A stretch of 64,000 nt of DNA, taken from Acytostelium subglobosum LB1 (lineage: Eukaryota; Evosea; Eumycetozoa; Acytosteliales; Acytosteliaceae). The stretch lies in contig NW_012236528.1 of assembly GCF_000787575.1 (NCBI RefSeq), positions 373,552-437,551 of the forward strand. Reading direction: 5' to 3'. The notes beneath the pieces are model-generated. The model made no database searches and had not been told where the DNA came from. It saw only the letters and a list, made by a program, of their open reading frames with translations. Made by a program: the position numbers and the translations under genes. Shown piece after piece: positions 10,010 to 22,235 of the stretch (position 1 is the first letter of the stretch; each line of letters opens with the position of its first letter).

Positions 10010-12425
10010 TTACTTCCTATTATCTAAATTCTGGATCAACTCTCCATAAAACTCCACTCCACTTAAAGACAGAAAGTTATGGCTGGTACTATTGTGTCCT
10101 GTTTGTAATATCCTGTTGTTGTTGATTGGTTGTGATTGGATTAGATTGGATTGAGTGATTGGATTGATTGATTGAATGGGATTGATGGAAACAAACATAC
10201 CTGAAATACCTATATGGTGATGAACATTGGACAGACCAGGTGTGTGATACATAGTTGGAATTGAGTGCCAGATCATTTTGGTATCGTGCAATGTTGAACC
10301 AGTCGTGTGAATCCTCTGAGCCTTGAAGTACCCAGTTGCGGAGACAGTCCTGTTTGGAGTTTCCACCATGTCGCAATGTGTAATACCTTGGGATGAGCAT
10401 GTTGCTGCCACCCAGGTCAATGCAGAACCAGCTCGATGGCACGTCCTTGGTCCAGCACTCGGTTGGCTTCAAGTCGGCAATGTCACTGGGCGCACCCTTC
10501 TCCATGGGCGACGCGGTGATCTTGACGCGAGGATTGTCGGCTGTTGGTGTCAGGGCTGGGTTGGTCCACTCGGTCGTGTAGCCGTTGGTGCCAAAGTAGT
10601 AGAGTACGCCCTTGCTGTCATAGTCGTGAACATAGTCAAACAGACGTCCGGGGATCTTGCGCTTCATGAAGCGTGGGTCGGACAGCCGCTTCTGCAGCGT
10701 CGCCGAGCCCGGACACTCAAAGTTGCCCAGACGGATCATCAGGCCGTCTGTGAGCAGGTCCTGCGGCACTAGCGGGTTCTGTATGACCTGCAGGAACTCG
10801 GCGTAGCTTAGGTAGGGGAAGCGAACCTTCTCAAACAACTGCTCAATCTGCTGCGATGACAAGAGGTCCGACTTGGAGTCCACGTACGAGCAGATGGCAA
10901 GATACACATTGAACTCTGAGAAGACAGAGAGTGAAGGATGCTCCAGTATCTGAAGGAACATGTCGAATGGAAGGAATGAGAATGTGTTTGTGTTTGACTT
11001 GGTCGTAGTCGCGGTCGTCGTCACTGATGGTGTTGATGTTGCTGTCGTTGTCATTGTCGCAGTCGATGCATTCGATGTCGATGTAATTGATGTCGTTGAT
11101 CCAGTCTTTGATGATGATGATGTCGGCTTGCTCGCAGGAACAACAAGCTCATTCTCTACGATCTGATTAAAGTTACGTGCAATGACAAAGATACATCGAG
11201 GAATAAGCTCTGTTGTGTTGAACTCGATGGCCTTGTCAAGCCATGTGGTGACATTGGTGCTGGTGATGTGTTCGACTATGTAGTCCGATACCAACTTCTT
11301 GAGCGAGTGTATCAAGAAGTGATTGGCGTAAAAGAGTATGCTGACGCAGTTGTCATCGTTGATGTCCAGCTTGCCCTTGTACATGTAGGTGACGATTAGG
11401 TCGAACGTGGTCGAGTCCTCCCGGATCTCCAACTCGATGCGCAGATGGCCGCTGGCGTCCCAGCAGATGTTGGGCTTGGGCTGATGATTGTTGAACTGCT
11501 GCTTGATCTGCGACAGGGGTATCAGGAACGAGGGTGAGGCGCTGGGGTCGCGGTGGCCCGATGCCGAAGGCAGTGGCGGCAGCGGCTTGGCCGACAGGTC
11601 GATCGAGTCCGATGTGTGACGTGAGTGTTTGGATGGTGGCTGCAGGCCAGACGGACTGCCGCTGCCGGGAGGGCTGTGCTTTGATTTGTTGGATGATGAT
11701 GAAAAGAGTGACGATAATGATCGTGTGAGTGATGATGTTGTCTGGCGTCTTGTAACTGGTGGATGTTGTTGTTGTTGTTGTAGGTGAGTTGGTGATGAGC
11801 TCTGACCTGATTGAGTACTGTTTGGATTCGACTTGACCCATGACGATGATGATGATGATGTTGTTTGAGTGACAGGTGTACCAATTGTTGGTACCAGTAC
11901 TGGAGGTGTTGGTGTTGGTGTTGGTGTTGTTGGTGCTGATACTGATGATGTTGATGTTGACGATGATGGCAGTAGTATACCACTCATCTTTATCCTGTTT
12001 GATCCAATGCCATTATGCATCTTTGTCTTGCCTTGATGATTGTCGTATACACTGCCTGGTGACTGAGGCGATAATATAAGGAATGATGTTGATTGTGATG
12101 TTGACGGAGGTGATCCCGCAGACGAAGGCATCGTTCGTATCAGTGATAGAGTTGGTGATGTTGCTGTTGTCGTCGGCGTCCCCATCACTGCGCCACTACT
12201 ATATAATTGACTACCATTACTACTTGTCGAGTTGAACGATGGTGATAATGGCTGATTGAATATCTCTGTACCATGTTGATTGATCGTCTGCAATATATTT
12301 GAGAAGTACTCTGAGCTGTAACCAACTATTATTCGATGCACATGATACTCTCTACTATTCACAACCAACGTTAGATCACTATACAATCCTGTGTTTAAGT
12401 ATTGAGAGAATCCTGCATTGAACAT
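10010..12425 (-). CDS. BTB/BACK protein with C-terminal discoidin-like (F5/8 C) domain
   Basis: Two exons, 12425-10201 and 10112-10010, 775 residues. The N-terminus is the first half of a BTB fold (YSDLTLVVNSREYHVHRIIVGYSSEYFSNIL). A Ser/Thr/Pro/Gln-rich insert of about 280 residues interrupts it, and the second half resumes at FDLIVTYMYKGKLDI. A BACK-type helical region follows, then a second low-complexity run and a third BACK part (EQLFEKVRFPYLSYAEFLQVIQNPLV). The C-terminal 170 residues (FDYVHDYDSKGVLYYFGTNG...ECWTKDVPSSWFCIDLG...LSGVEFYGEL) match the F5/8 C-like module of BTBD9-type, plant BTB and HECTD1-type proteins. BTB/BACK proteins commonly act as CUL3 adaptors. The last exon completes the terminal strand of the module, which supports the splice. 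Confidence 0.87.
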
Positions 12426-12826
12426 CCTCTCTCTATCTATCTCTCCTCACTCTCTCACACCTCGCGGGTACTCTTTGACTTTGTCAATCCTATACTATAT
12501 AACTTATATTATGACTATCTCTATCTCTTTGTTTAATATATATATATTTATTATATAGTCGTAGTTATATATGTATAACCTTGAGGTAAGAATTGATGAT
12601 GATGATGTTGATCGTGACACAAGCATTCATTCATTCATTCATTGAGTCGAAGAGGTGTCTTCGCGTCGACACCTCACACCCACACCCTTTGCGACAATAT
12701 TTGAAATGATGGTTGATTGGTTGGATGAATGATGGGTGGGAGTGAAGAAGCGGGGTTGATTGGATGACGAAGACAACGTCATGGATCATTGGATCATGGG
12801 ATCATGGACCATTTGGACCATATGGA
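12426..12826. other. Intergenic region
   Basis: Promoter side of the BTB gene and 3' side of the transferase gene. Contains an ATTC tetramer run near 12625-12644, AT-rich stretches and a short repeated ATGGATC/ATCATGG block at about 12781-12830. No gene seen. Confidence 0.5.
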
Positions 12827-13896
12827 TTACAATGTCATTAGGGACGATAATTCATTGATGACAGACTCTGCTGTCAATTGAATTGGTTGTACTTGGTCAA
12901 GTTGTAGTGATTGATCATCTTTGGCATCATCTGGTAATTGATCAAGATGACAGATTGCTATTATATGTTGTGGTATTGAGTTTGGAATCAACTTGAATGT
13001 ACATTGAGAGTCCAGTGAATAGTTGTCCATAACATTACCATGATCATCCAACATGTTATATTGTACTCTAGGTGATTGTGACTGTGACTGAGTCTGTGTG
13101 TCATCAACCTGGAATTGGATTGATTGAAGATTGAACCCAAGTCCAATACCAACTACACTCACACATGAATGTACGAGTCAGTCGGTCGGTCGACATTGAG
13201 TGATGGATGTCATGTCCATCCCGTGATGTTAACATACCTGCTTTGATATAACTCTCCTTAAGACACCAATGCGTGAAGAACCTGCCGACTCGTGTGGCAG
13301 GCGGTACTTTGTTGTCTCCAATGCGTTGCCACTCATTCTTTGTGAAGCTTGAGTCCAAAGATTCAAAGAATTCCTCGACCTGCACATCATGATCAATCAA
13401 TCGATCAAAGTTAGTGTCCACTGGTTCGATCATTCATTCAATCAATCAAACATACCGGCTGACCTCTTGGCACTTCATTCTTCATGACGTCGACACCTAT
13501 GCTCTGACTTGTAAGACAGTCATTCCTTGCGTATATCACAGTGTAGTCACCATCATGTGATACATTGAATTGATAACATGTTGATGTGCCAGTACCAGTG
13601 GTCGCCACGAGGTAGGGCTTGCCCTTATCATCACGTTGGAACTTGATTTGATTGAGTGGCAGTTTGATCAAACGTTGTGCGGCCAACAACATCAATAGAC
13701 GTCCCATTAGAGATGACTTTGCACTGTCGTTGGCTGGACCTGTCAACCAAACTCCACCTGGTGCCGGTCTCTTAAACTGTTCAATCCTCTGTTGTTCAAC
13801 CTTATCATTCAACAACATCATACATTGTTTCCAAACATCATCACTTGGTTGCCATATCTTAAAGTTTGTAGCTATCAACATATAATTTGTATTCAT
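12827..13896 (-). CDS. 4'-phosphopantetheinyl transferase (AASDHPPT/Sfp-type)
   Basis: Three exons, 13896-13456, 13379-13238 and 13152-12827, 302 residues. Sfp-family signatures appear in order: GRLLMLLAAQ, an FNVSHDGDYTV strand, the Mg-binding GVDVMK, and FFTHWCLKESYIKA with the catalytic Lys-Glu...Lys. The last of these is completed across the second splice into VGIGLGFNL. The enzyme transfers phosphopantetheine from CoA to a serine of carrier proteins. In dictyostelids these include fatty-acid and polyketide synthases. It is divergent from the La gene, with 453 bases between them. Introns are short and made largely of TCAA/ATTC tetramers in the sense direction. Confidence 0.92.
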
Positions 13897-14349
13897 TATT
13901 ATTCTTCATATATATATATTATGTTTATCACTTTGATTGATTGTTGTTGTTGGTTTGTTGTTGAGTGATGATCACTGATTATGTGAATGAGTGAATATGA
14001 CTTGAAATATGAACTAAAAGTTGAGATCTCATTCAAACAATCAATGATGGGATCATTCCAAATGTTCCAAAAACATTATCAAATTGTTTATCACTTTATG
14101 GAATGATTCCAATGATAGCCCAATTTGGCTGCTTCATCACATCCATTATATTTTTCAATTTATTTTTATTTATTTCTCACACTTCACCACATGCACGACC
14201 ACCTTTCGATCGATGCTTGTGCGAAGTTGAAAGTAAACGAGCTTCGCTTGTGAAACCATTCATTCATTTTTAACAACATACTAATAACTAACTTGTAGTA
14301 ATAACTACATACATATATTTATATACTTATACATACATACACAGATAAA
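13897..14349. other. Bidirectional promoter region
   Basis: Lies between the divergent transferase and La genes. Contains a degenerate repeated motif around 14045-14120 (variants of catTCCAAatgaTTCCAA) and T-rich tracts near 14150-14175. No coding signal. Confidence 0.5.
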
Positions 14350-15548
14350 ATGTCTGATACTACAGCTACAACTCCAGCTCCAGTTACAGATGCTGCTCCA
14401 ATTGCTACTACCCCAGCACCAGCAGTCTCTGATGCTGAGCTCATCGAGAAGATCGTTAAACAAGTAGAGTACTACTTCAGTGATTCAAACCTCCCCGCTG
14501 ACAAGTTCCTCAAAGGAGAGGTTGCTAAGAACCCCAACGGATGTATGTACATCATTCGATCAATCAATCATTCAATGATCACTCACTCATACTCAATCAA
14601 TCTTTAACAGTCGTCAACATTGATATAATTGCAAGCTTCAACAAGATGAAGACTTTGACATTGGACCTGCAACTGGTCTCCGACGCTTTGAAGAGCTCAA
14701 AGAAGTTGGAGGTCAGCGAGGATGGAAAGACTGTCAGAAGAGTCGACCCACTGCCAGACACAGAGTTGATCAACAAGAAGACCCTTTACTCAAAGGGATG
14801 GCCTTTGGACACCACCACCATCGAGACTGTACAGGCCTTCTTCAAGCCATACGGCAACGTTCTGTCGGTCCGCTTGAGAAAGCAAAAGGACAAGACCTCG
14901 TTCAAGGGCTCCATGTTTGTCGACTTTGACTCTGAGGAGATCGTCACCAAGATCATCGCCGAGGCACCCAAGCTCAACGACACTGTCGAGCTCATCTACC
15001 AGACTCACAAGCAGTTCTCTGACGAGAAGCTCGAGCAGACCGCCGCTCGCGCTGCAAAGTTTGGCAACAAGCGAAAGGCCAAGGATCAGGGCTCCAAGCA
15101 GGAGGGCGATGAGGAGACTACAGGTGACAACGCCGCCGACGACACCGCCGCCGGCTCCAACAACGAGATGGTCCCAGGCACCCTGCTCACATTCAAGGGT
15201 ATTGGCGAGGGCCTTAACTTTAGCGAGATCAAGACTGCCTTTGCCCAGTACGGCAACGTCGTCTACGTCGATTATCAAGAGAAGGAGGACAACGGAATGG
15301 TCAGATTCAGCTCTGCCGACGCTACCAAGCGCGCAATGGAGGCTTTCATCGCCGAGAAGAAGGAGTTGGGCGGCAAGGTCCCCGAGCTCGCTATTCTCGA
15401 GGGAGAGGAGGAGAAGGAGGCATGGGAGGATCTCTTGGCCGCCAGAAAGGCTGCTGCTGGCAAGGGTGGAAGAGGCGGACGTGGTCGTGGACGTGGCGGC
15501 CGTGGTCGTGGACGTGGTCGCGGTGGCTTCAAGAAGCAGAGATCATAG
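14350..15548 (+). CDS. La autoantigen homologue (RNA 3'-oligo(U) binding protein)
   Basis: Exons 14350-14542 and 14611-15548, 376 residues. After a Thr/Ala/Pro-rich start, residues about 28-115 form a La motif (KQVEYYFSDSNLPADKFLKGEV, then FNKMKTLT). RRM1 spans about 135-215 (LYSKGWPLDTT, SMFVDFDSEEIV). A second RRM-like part spans about 245-320 (LTFKGIGEGLNFSEIKTAFAQYGNVVYVDY). A C-terminal Arg-Gly-rich tail (RGGRGRG) follows. La binds UUU-OH ends of RNA polymerase III transcripts and protects tRNA and other small-RNA precursors in the nucleus. The first intron interrupts the La motif. An RGG tail on a La protein is a variation on the usual basic tail. Confidence 0.93.
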
Positions 15549-16177
15549 ATATAGAAACTTAACACACATACACATACACAACGCGTTGACTACCGTGACA
15601 TCTCATCATTCATCATCATCCCTACCTTTAGTATAAGGTAGGTCACTCTCTCTGGCAGGCGCAGCAGACACAACAGGTTGATCATCAGTCAGCCATCATT
15701 CATTGACAGACTGACTGACATATGTGATCACTTGTTTTGTACGTACGTGCCTTGCTTTGATCGACCGACCACATGCAAAGACGAATAAACAACAAACGTT
15801 GCGTTTCAAAAACAATCAAACAAAAAGGTCCAAAGACGCGCCCTCGTGGTGGACTTTCAAAAAAGTGATGGGTCCATAGACCGATCAGTGCACGAACAGG
15901 TGGAGGGTCGCACAACACTATCGATTGATTTTAGTGAAGGCCTGGTCGAGGAGTCATTAAGACATTCAGGCCAGGCCAGGCCAACAAGTCGTTATTGAAT
16001 GATCATTGATGGACATGGGCATGTCTCCAAAGATATGCACCATTGATTAATTGATACTTCATTCATCAGTTGTTACTATCTCATCCTCCTTGCTCTGGTG
16101 GCCACATTGTATCGGGAGGCGGGAACACTTATTAATCATTATATATTGCCAGAGAGGGCTAGGGCAACAGAGATAGA
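15549..16177. other. Intergenic region
   Basis: About 630 bases between two plus-strand genes. Contains imperfect GACTGACTGACA and AGGCCAGGCCAGGCC repeats (about 15703-15720 and 15970-15983). An open minus frame at 15700-15918 has no family support. Just before 16178 the leader reads gcaacagagata, similar to other leaders in the window. Confidence 0.5.
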
Positions 16178-19150
16178 ATGAAGTTTGGCAAGTACTTGGA
16201 GCGTCACCAAGTGTCAGAGTGGCGCAAGAAGTATGTCTATTACAAGTTGTTCAAGAAACAGATCAAGGCCATCAAGAGGTCAAAGATAGGTATGTCTTGT
16301 TCTTGTCTTGCACTTGGAGTGATGTCCACGAACATCCATCTCACACCATACACATACATATCACAGATGGATTCACACTCAAGCGATCCACGGCATCAAT
16401 TGTTGGTTCGATGAGGAATAAGACGAAGGAGAAGGAGGTGCTGGAGGTTCAGGTGTCAATGACTGGAATAGTTCCAATGTCACCAGTGGTCAATGCTGGC
16501 GAGCAACGTATGGGCAAGATGGAGGAGCGCGAGGTGCGACGCTTCGAAGAGATGTTGGAAGAGGAGTTCAAAAAGGTCAACGCGTTTTATAAGGAGCGCG
16601 AGGAGGAGTTCATTAGACAGTTCAACATGATGAAGGATATCCTGCTCACATTGCCAGAGAAGGGTGCCCGTGCGCATAACTCAATGTCACTCTCACATGT
16701 ATTCAATGGAGTCAGCAAGCGAAGGTTCTCGCTTTCATCGTCCTCGCATCGTGGCGGTGGAAGTGGCAAACCACAGCAACTTCATTCATCTGGAGACACT
16801 TCGACTAGGACGACCATCGAAGAGTTGTCCATTGACTCGCCAAACCCAAATGGTGAGATACGTTCAGCTGCAGTACAGGCCGAGTCCTATACTCCAAAGC
16901 TCAAGCCAACAAAGATAAAGAGGACCATAAAGGTAAAGTCTGGAACATGTCCATCACTCGTTCATTCAATCATTCATATCACTAACTTATACACCTTCCA
17001 TGTAGAGATCAATGCAAGAGAATTATAGAGAGGTAGAGATACTTAAAGAATATGTCCAACTCAATCATACAGCATTCAGGAAGATATTCAAGAAGTATGA
17101 CAAAGGTATGCCAAGTCAATCATTCATTCAATCAATCATATATCAATAATATTCACTCACACTCATCAATAATGGATCAATCAAGCATTGGGTGCGATTA
17201 GGAGTGCTGAGCTGATGGCCAAGGCGGAGCAACAGTATTATTATACTTCCAAGAAGATATCAGCTGTGGAGATTGAGATTGAGGTATGTCAAGTCCATTA
17301 TCCATCCCCATCCAATCCTCATACTCACTCATTCACTCATTCATTCAATCATATACAGGCGTTGTATACCAGCAAGTTCGCTAAAGGAAATAGGCGTGAG
17401 GCTATGACACACTTGAGGATAAACAAGAATCATAGAGCACCTGCCAGTGTGGTGTTCCAAACAGGACTGTACACTGGATTCTCATTCATCCTTCTGATAT
17501 TCAGCATACGACAGATGGTTGGCAATGTCTCACTCACACACTTTGATCATGCCCTCCCCGTGGACTTCTTCAACATGTTCCTTTTATTCAGATGTCTACT
17601 TCTACCTGTAAGTTATCTATTATCTAGCTGATTGATTGGGTTGATCATGCCTTGGCTCACACTCACTCACATACTAGTTACTGATGGTCTGGTACTTTGG
17701 CATCATCATGTATGTGTGCAAGGATAAGAAGATCAATGATGTACTTATCTTGGGATGGGACCCAAGGTCAGAGACCAATCACCAACATGTATTCTTGGTA
17801 TGTTTTCCATGTTTAGCATATTGCAAACTCCATTCACAAACTCAATCTAACTAACACACACACACACACATACACTGGTGATATTGAATACTTAGATGGC
17901 CAGCATGTTCACATTTGCATGGTCCACCGCATTGTATTTATATGTATATACAGGGACGACCACCGACATTGGTCGCCTCCCAATCATATTCCCATTCTTG
18001 CTCTTTGCAAGCGTGGTCTTGTTCATCATAAACCCAACCGAGTTGTTCAATCGACCTGGACGATACTGGTTGCTCAACACATTCCGCAGGATATTCAGCG
18101 CACCAATGCTCACGGTCAAGTTTAAAGACTTCTTCTTTGGAGATCAGTACGTCTCGCTGGCATTGGTACTTAGCGACTTGGAGAACACCGTCTGCTACTT
18201 TGTCTACGACCTCTGGTTCCAGAATGGCACGTGCTGGAAGTACAACCCATACCTGCGACCGACCCTCCTGTGCGTGCCGTCGCTCCTCCGTGGGCTTCAG
18301 TCACTTCGTCGTTATCAAGACTCCAAGCAGCGCATTCATTTGTGGAACCTGGGCAAGTATAGCACCAATGTGCTATTGGTCATTATCAATGCGATTGCCA
18401 ACGCACCATTCTCCACGGGTGCATACCGACATCCGTTGATCGCCGTGTGGGTCATCATCGCGGTGATCAGCACGGGCTATGGATGCGCATGGGACTTCTT
18501 GATGGACTGGGATCTGCTCCAGCGCAAGAGTCGGAACAAATGGCTGCGCGACCATTTGGTCTACCGACACAAGTCCGTCTACTACTGGGCCATGTCGTCC
18601 AACATGCTCCTTCGTCTGACCTGGACGATCAACGTTGGTTTAGCATTCACTCCATACACCTCCAAACAGAAAGAGCTCATCCTACTATGCACTGCCCTAC
18701 TCGAGGTCACAAGGAGGTTCCAATGGAATTGTAAGTCAAGCCGTATAATGATATCTTGATGATGGATGGAGAGTGTGGACTAACTTACATCACATCACTT
18801 CTGATCAATCACATCTAGTCTTCCGTCTCGAGAATGAACACTTGAATAATGTTGGCAAGTTTAGAGCTTTCGACTTGAAGATACCAGAGATGTATAAAGG
18901 AGCTTTATGTCCATCATCACTTTATTCAACAACTCCAACAACTACACCAACACCATCACCAATGGACAATAATCACAATCAATACGAGACCGGTCATGAT
19001 CATCCAAATGGAGATATTAACAACAACAACAACAACAACAACAATCAATATCAAGATAATGATGATGGCGGTAATAACGATACAGTTGTAGTAATATGCG
19101 ATGGTGCTGGTGATGGAGACGGACTCTATCTTCATCATGATCAACAATAA
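16178..19150 (+). CDS. SPX/EXS domain phosphate exporter (XPR1/SYG1/PHO1 family)
   Basis: Eight exons: 16178-16289, 16367-16932, 17006-17105, 17186-17283, 17359-17607, 17678-17797, 17896-18730 and 18819-19150; 803 residues. The N-terminal SPX domain starts MKFGKYLERHQVSEWRKKYVYYK and ends LNHTAFRKIFKKYDK, after a Ser-rich spacer. SPX lysines of this kind bind inositol pyrophosphates. A polytopic membrane region follows, then the EXS domain (PFLLFASVVLFIINP, FFFGDQYVSLALVLSDLENTVCYF, GYGCAWDFLMDWDL, RRFQWNFFRLENEH). The family exports inorganic phosphate across plasma or endosomal membranes. The C-terminus is an Asn/Asp-rich tail. Splices are supported by uninterrupted family motifs across most junctions. 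This is a host transporter. Confidence 0.93.
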
Positions 19151-19180
19151 CAGAATCAGTGACAACATTGGACCAGACCT

Positions 19181-19260
19181 CAGTCAGTCAGCCAGTCAGC
19201 CAGTCAGCCAGTCAGCTGGTTACCTGATCAGTAGTCCACTATTGTGGATGACTGGCTGAT
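19181..19260. repeat. Short tandem CAGTCAGC repeat with inverted partner
   Basis: About four copies of an 8-base CAGTCAGC unit at 19181-19216 are followed by the inverted partner TGACTGGCTGA at 19249-19259. An RNA hairpin could form 30-110 bases after the exporter stop, possibly in its 3' untranslated region. Confidence 0.6.
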
Positions 19261-19493
19261 TTATTGATTGATCAATGGTCCACTATTTATTGTAAATAAT
19301 TTTAAATCATTGGCAATTCTTTTATTATTATTACTTTCCAAACGTTCACGTGTGTGTTGTGGACTACGACCGGTTGTGTGGTGGAATGATCATGACTACA
19401 TTGTTGTTGTGTTAAATCGTCATTGCCCTAATTATTCTGTCCTTGGTAAATAATTCTTTAAATTAATTGACTTTACTACATAATTAATATGTT

Positions 19494-19541
19494 AGATAAT
19501 TAATTAATTAATTAATTAATTAACTAATTAATTAATTAATT
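19494..19541. repeat. TTAA/AATT palindromic microsatellite
   Basis: About 48 bases of (AATT)n, self-complementary, with one phase break in the middle. Confidence 0.7.
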
Positions 19542-19872
19542 GTATCCACACGTTTGGGGATAAATGTAACAATTTATCAATCAATCAACAATCAAAATAG
19601 AAATATATCAACAAACTATGACTATTTTGAGTAAGTATAACTTGAATATTCCCGAGAATAATATTAATAGTATTGGTCGAATCATTCAAGTTTGTAATTT
19701 TTTTGTAAATTTGAATATTATTACTTTATTTACGAATAGTCAACATTATTATAAATAAGATTCAAATTTAAAAAATTAAATAACAACAAATGGTGCATGG
19801 ATATTAATAACATTTATTTAATAATCCTCTCTTAACCACCAACCTAGGCATTTAGTATACCACGATCTTACA

Positions 19873-19972
19873 NNNNNNNNNNNNNNNNNNNNNNNNNNNN
19901 NNNNNNNNNNNNNNNNNNNNNNNNNNNNNNNNNNNNNNNNNNNNNNNNNNNNNNNNNNNNNNNNNNNNNNNN
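19873..19972. other. Assembly gap (100 N)
   Basis: Exactly 100 N, the usual placeholder for a gap of unknown size. Linkage across it is inferred by the assembly. The B-box array begins 575 bases later, so array copies may be hidden here. Confidence 0.95.
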
Positions 19973-20279
19973 CATATAAACAAATACATTAATTATATAT
20001 TCATTGCTTTGTGGAATGTAAGTTTGCTATGGTCACACAACCCCACCTTATTGGTTGATCTATTAATAATCCATTTTCTTTTATTCTATCTTTTATGGAC
20101 AATTATTAACGAGTTATTCCGGAAACATTTAAATTATCACAAATCCGTCCAGAGTTGTAATATTGTATACAATATTACAAAAATTACAAACTTGAATGAT
20201 TCGACCAATATATTATATTAATTTTGTGTTTGTATAAAAAATAGGTGCCCTATCGTCTATAATCAAACCATCTACTTAG
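19973..20279. other. AT-rich sequence after the gap
   Basis: About 300 AT-rich bases. A gtaagt donor-like site occurs at about 20019. An open frame at 20009-20221 has no recognisable content. It may be the intron or upstream exon of the exon-like segment at 20280. Confidence 0.35.
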
Positions 20280-20438
20280 GTTTCATCAACAAACTGCATT
20301 GTAGTTTCAGGATTAGTTCCTTCTGGTTCACAAGGTAAATGCTCAACTTCTCACAAGCCTATGGAGATTATTTATTATCCTTATGGATATCAAGAAGACC
20401 CTCGAACTACAATATCTTATTATAATCAATTAATTTAA
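20280..20438 (+). CDS. Putative terminal exon of a gene lost in the gap
   Basis: A tacttag acceptor is followed by 52 open codons and TAA. The peptide is well mixed and not low complexity: it starts VSSTNCIVVSGLVPSGSQGK and ends YGYQEDPRTTISYYNQLI. It is preceded in frame by a stop, so it must be spliced to an upstream exon. The pattern (IVVSGLVPSG, then a Cys and a Tyr-rich strand) suggests a small beta-sandwich domain, but I do not recognise the family. Its 5' part would lie before or inside the assembly gap. It could also be a pseudogene piece. Confidence 0.4.
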   Translation, partial: VSSTNCIVVSGLVPSGSQGKCSTSHKPMEIIYYPYGYQEDPRTTISYYNQLI

Positions 20439-20546
20439 TAAACACAATTCAATTGAATTAAATGATCAAAATCAGGCAATTTTAAACTTTACAAAACACT
20501 TGAATATTTTCTTTGTATACAAACAAATAATATATTAATAATAGTA

Positions 20547-22119
20547 ATGGATGATGACAATGTTGAACATACAAAGTGTAGATCACATGGCAAGACATTG
20601 GACTTGTTGTGTATAGATTGTAAGAAGTTATGTTGTTCAAGTTGTTTGGTAGTAGAGCATAATAAGCATGAGATGGACTGTGTAGATGTGATCAAGGATT
20701 GATCACAAAGAAGAAGTGCAACGATAGGTTTGACAAGAGACTACAATCATTGTGGACAACAGTACAGCAACAGGCAACTGCTTACAAGTCATTGAATGAT
20801 ACCTACACTCAAATCAATCATACTTTGAGGGACTACACGAGTTCCTCGTNNTGGAGGAGCATAAGCTAGCGTCGCCCGTCAAGCAACAAATGAATGACAC
20901 TCAATCATCGATCAACAACATTGTTGGCGAGATCAGAGGCATCAGCACTCTGTTCAACCTCCCAACAAACAATGCTGACGTGGATGCGGATGTGGAAGCG
21001 GATGGTGAAGGAGATGACTTCATGAAGGATGGGCAAGCCGATGACACCTATAACGACGACGATGACAAGGAGAGTGTACCAGTCAACATTGATCATATCC
21101 AATCATGTAAATCTGTGGAGGAGTACATCAACTCGGCTTGCAGTCTAGCTGCGGCACGTGGCAGACCTAAGGACAAGGTCGACGACTATCAACTGCTGTC
21201 ATTGGTCAATCAAACAGTTCAAAGGAGTGAGTTGGGATACGATGTCACTCAGCCAGTCCAGGCCATGTTCTACGATGATCGTCTTGTGTCCGCCAAGAAG
21301 CAGCTTCAATCGTCGTATTCACTCGTCGATCCCATGAAGGGTATCAACGGAAAGGAGATTGTGTTCTGCGTTGGGCATACGACGGGCCTGTTCTACCTGC
21401 CTTGGTCAGACAAGACCCAAGAAGTGGAGGGAGGCAACCAGCTGTGCAAGGTATATACTGTGCCCGTCTTTGCCAAAGGCCACTTATATCTCTTTGGCAC
21501 ATACTATGGCTATGGAGGTGTTGCACGTCATAACAAATCTTTTGCCCGCTACTCCTTTGAGACTCAACAATGGACCAATCATATCATTAGCAACAGGATC
21601 GACATTATTGGTGACTCCAATCTCACCGCTTGCTTCGATGGCTACACCTACATCTACCTGGTTGGCAAGGGTGCCCAACAGTATAGCGATGGAAGTGTTG
21701 TGCGTCTCAACGTCCAAACACTCGAGTTCGCTCTTGTTGGCAATCCGAACTTTGGCCAGCTTTTCCCAAGGGCATTGTACTTCTTCAATAATCATATCTA
21801 TGGCACCAACCATCAAAACATCCAGGTTCAGGCAATCAGTTGCTACAACGGCCATGTGAGCACCGTGTTCAATGATGTAGGACATCAACCAAAGTCCTCA
21901 TCATATGACGACAATGGCAAGATATACTTCTACACCGACCTGTCTCTGATTGAGGTCAGCCTGGCAACTATGACCAAACAGACCTATCTACGTGACAACC
22001 CACCAGTGTTGGACAAGATGTTATACTTCAACAATCCCAACTATGTACTACTAAATGGACAATGGATCCAATGCAAAGAAGATGTTCGTTTAGGATCATG
22101 TGTGTTCCGTCACGATTGA
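20547..22119 (+). pseudogene. B-box/propeller array copy 1, reading frame broken
   Basis: Starts MDDDNVEHTKC with an intact B-box (CRSHGKTLDLLCIDCKKLCCSSC...EHNKHEMDC). Relative to the other copies it has lost one base near 20698 (gtgatcaaggattgatc against ...aaagagttgatc) and another near 20820 (before ttgagggactacac). Two Ns sit at 20850-20851. From about 20852 the frame is open to the stop, including the ATG at 20890 (409 codons), and the propeller-like C-terminus is complete (GSCVFRHD). It also has a longer acidic linker than its paralogues (DVDADVEADGEGDD). Proximity to Ns and a gap makes sequencing error as likely as true decay. The 409-codon part might also be translated alone. Confidence 0.75.
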
Positions 22120-22235
22120 TTGATCGATCAATCAACCAATCGAATAAAGTAAAGTGTTTTCGCCAACTGACTCGATTAATCCATTCACTTGTTCATCCAT
22201 AACAAACAGATACATAATCAATCAATCAAACAAAG

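Larger units (their letters stand above)
19151..19872. other. AT-rich intergenic region up to assembly gap
   Basis: Holds the CAGTCAGC repeat and hairpin (separate entry), a TTAA palindromic run at about 19494-19541, and AT-rich sequence up to the gap. No reading frame of interest. Confidence 0.5.

Noticed and set aside
15700-15918. Minus-strand 72-codon frame downstream of La
   Set aside because: No family match. Lies in a spacer with short tandem words and has no start or splice support.
16178-19150. Match to a protein known as a retrovirus receptor (XPR1)
   Set aside because: This is a host phosphate exporter of the SPX/EXS family with eight exons. The name does not imply any viral element.
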